Positions 59,276 to 60,000 of a stretch of 60,000 bases of DNA are shown piece after piece. The notes below the pieces were generated by a model. That model had not been told where the DNA came from. It searched no databases and was given only the letters and a program-made list of their open reading frames with translations. The stretch lies in assembly GCA_014529385.2 (NCBI GenBank), contig CM043947.1, positions 130,414,391-130,474,390 on the forward strand. Direction: 5' to 3'. Source of the DNA: Adiantum capillus-veneris (lineage: Eukaryota > Streptophyta > Polypodiopsida > Polypodiales > Pteridaceae). A program made the translations under genes and the position numbers. Numbering within the stretch: the stretch's first letter is position 1; every line of letters starts with the position of its first letter.

Positions 59276-59984
59276 ATGGTTGACAATAGTAAGGAGAGTG
59301 AACTTAATGTTGATAGCTTTGATTTTGCTAATGAAAGAGCAAATAATGATGCCCCTATGCTTGTAAAATATCTTGTTTCTAGGCTACAACAAGCCACCCT
59401 GGGGAAACACATCCCTCCAAGGTGAAGTTCTACAACAATTGCGCACCCATGGTATTCTCCAAACTCCCCACCAAGAAGAGAGAGTACCTAGGAAAGCTCC
59501 TGGTGAGACTTTCAAAAGAGGACTCTCTCCGATAAGGGAAGAAGAAGAGGATCCGTACAAAGGGCTTTAAATCTACTTCTTGATAACGCATCTCCTTCCC
59601 AAAGGAGAACTCAAGTTTCAATGGTAGAGCCCCTACCAAAAGAGAGAGAAAGAAGTGAGTCTCCTACCACCTTGACGGAGATGGCTCGACGAAGATGACG
59701 GGTAAAATGCTTTCCAACACCCCCTAAACGGAGAAGACCATCGCATACTTCTCTACACCATAATTCAAAGAGGGACAAGAGAAAACAAGAGAAGAAAAAG
59801 GAGAGAAAGAGGTCACCCTCTTTTCCATCTTCTTCCTCTTCTGAAGAAAGTGATGGTGCAGACAAGGAGGAACAAGGGAAGAAATAGGCAAGAAAGAGGT
59901 CACACTCTTCTCCATCCTCCTCATACTCTTCCACTTGAAGAAAGTGATGGTGCAGCTCTTGAACCACCTAAAACAAGAGGCCAT
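59276..59984 (+). pseudogene. Element F gag-like frame, broken
   Basis: ATG at 59276 opens 49 codons (VDNSKESELNVDSFDFANER) to a TGA; a frameshift then continues GEVLQQLRTHGILQTPHQEE to 59570 and further shifts lead into a Lys/Arg/Ser-rich part with two related stretches near RKRSPSFPSSSSSEES. The place, directly after a primer site, fits gag, but no zinc knuckle or catalytic motif is in the window. Confidence 0.45.
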
Positions 59985-60000
59985 AGGAAATCCTATGCCG

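Overview
The window looks like nuclear DNA of a land plant with a large, repeat-rich genome. It is full of nested LTR retrotransposons of the Ty1/copia and Ty3/gypsy superfamilies, with plant-type tRNA primer-binding sites, very long (GA)n/(CT)n microsatellites and almost no intact genes. A non-flowering vascular plant such as a fern would fit, but no single-copy gene here proves the lineage. No bacterial, organellar or rRNA/tRNA genes were seen.

Region by region. 1-10.3 kb is mostly non-coding: microsatellites, two related composite microsatellite units (about 1.84-2.56 kb and 5.29-5.75 kb), local duplications, and a weak candidate for a spliced host gene on the minus strand (about 7.6-6.0 kb). 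10,330-17,741 is a complete long-terminal-repeat element with 2.26/2.29 kb LTRs. It lacks reverse transcriptase, protease and integrase and carries one decayed reading frame for an acidic repeat protein. It sits inside one arm of an older inverted repeat. 18,671-20,891 is the 3' end (LTR, polypurine tract, integrase) of a minus-strand gypsy element, here called gypsy B. Matching 5' parts (gag, primer site, LTR) lie at 50.3-52.9 kb, so gypsy B may be the shell of a 34-kb nest.

Inside that possible shell, from left to right: a truncated plus-strand copia element (copia 1, 20,892-26,322); a minus-strand fragment X with palindrome-bearing tandem repeats (26.3-28.5 kb); a retropepsin-like fragment (29.9-30.9 kb); a long minus-strand gypsy element (gypsy C, 30.9-about 40 kb); the 5' part of a plus-strand gypsy (gypsy D, about 40.1-42.9 kb); a satellite-like higher-order repeat (42.9-45.75 kb); and a minus-strand gag element E with a palindrome-bearing leader (45.76-50 kb).

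Right of gypsy B lie a minus-strand copia (copia 2, about 53.1-57.3 kb), interrupted by a small complete non-autonomous copia-type element with a perfect ATAAC target duplication (copia 3, 53,565-55,174), and by the 5' LTR and start of another element (F, from 57,307 to the window end).

The strongest biological signals are: (1) the non-autonomous long-LTR element has the same primer-site layout and a nearly identical polypurine-tract/LTR junction as gypsy B, so gypsy B relatives probably mobilise it; its own coding repeats contain copies of the polypurine tract. (2) A 22-bp palindrome recurs about every 285 bp in otherwise diverged repeats at two separate loci. (3) The LTR of element F has four inverted CCAAT-box pairs at a fixed spacing. 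All reading frames of the elements recognised here are broken somewhere. Coordinates of LTR ends are read by eye; those marked approximate lack a second copy to fix them.
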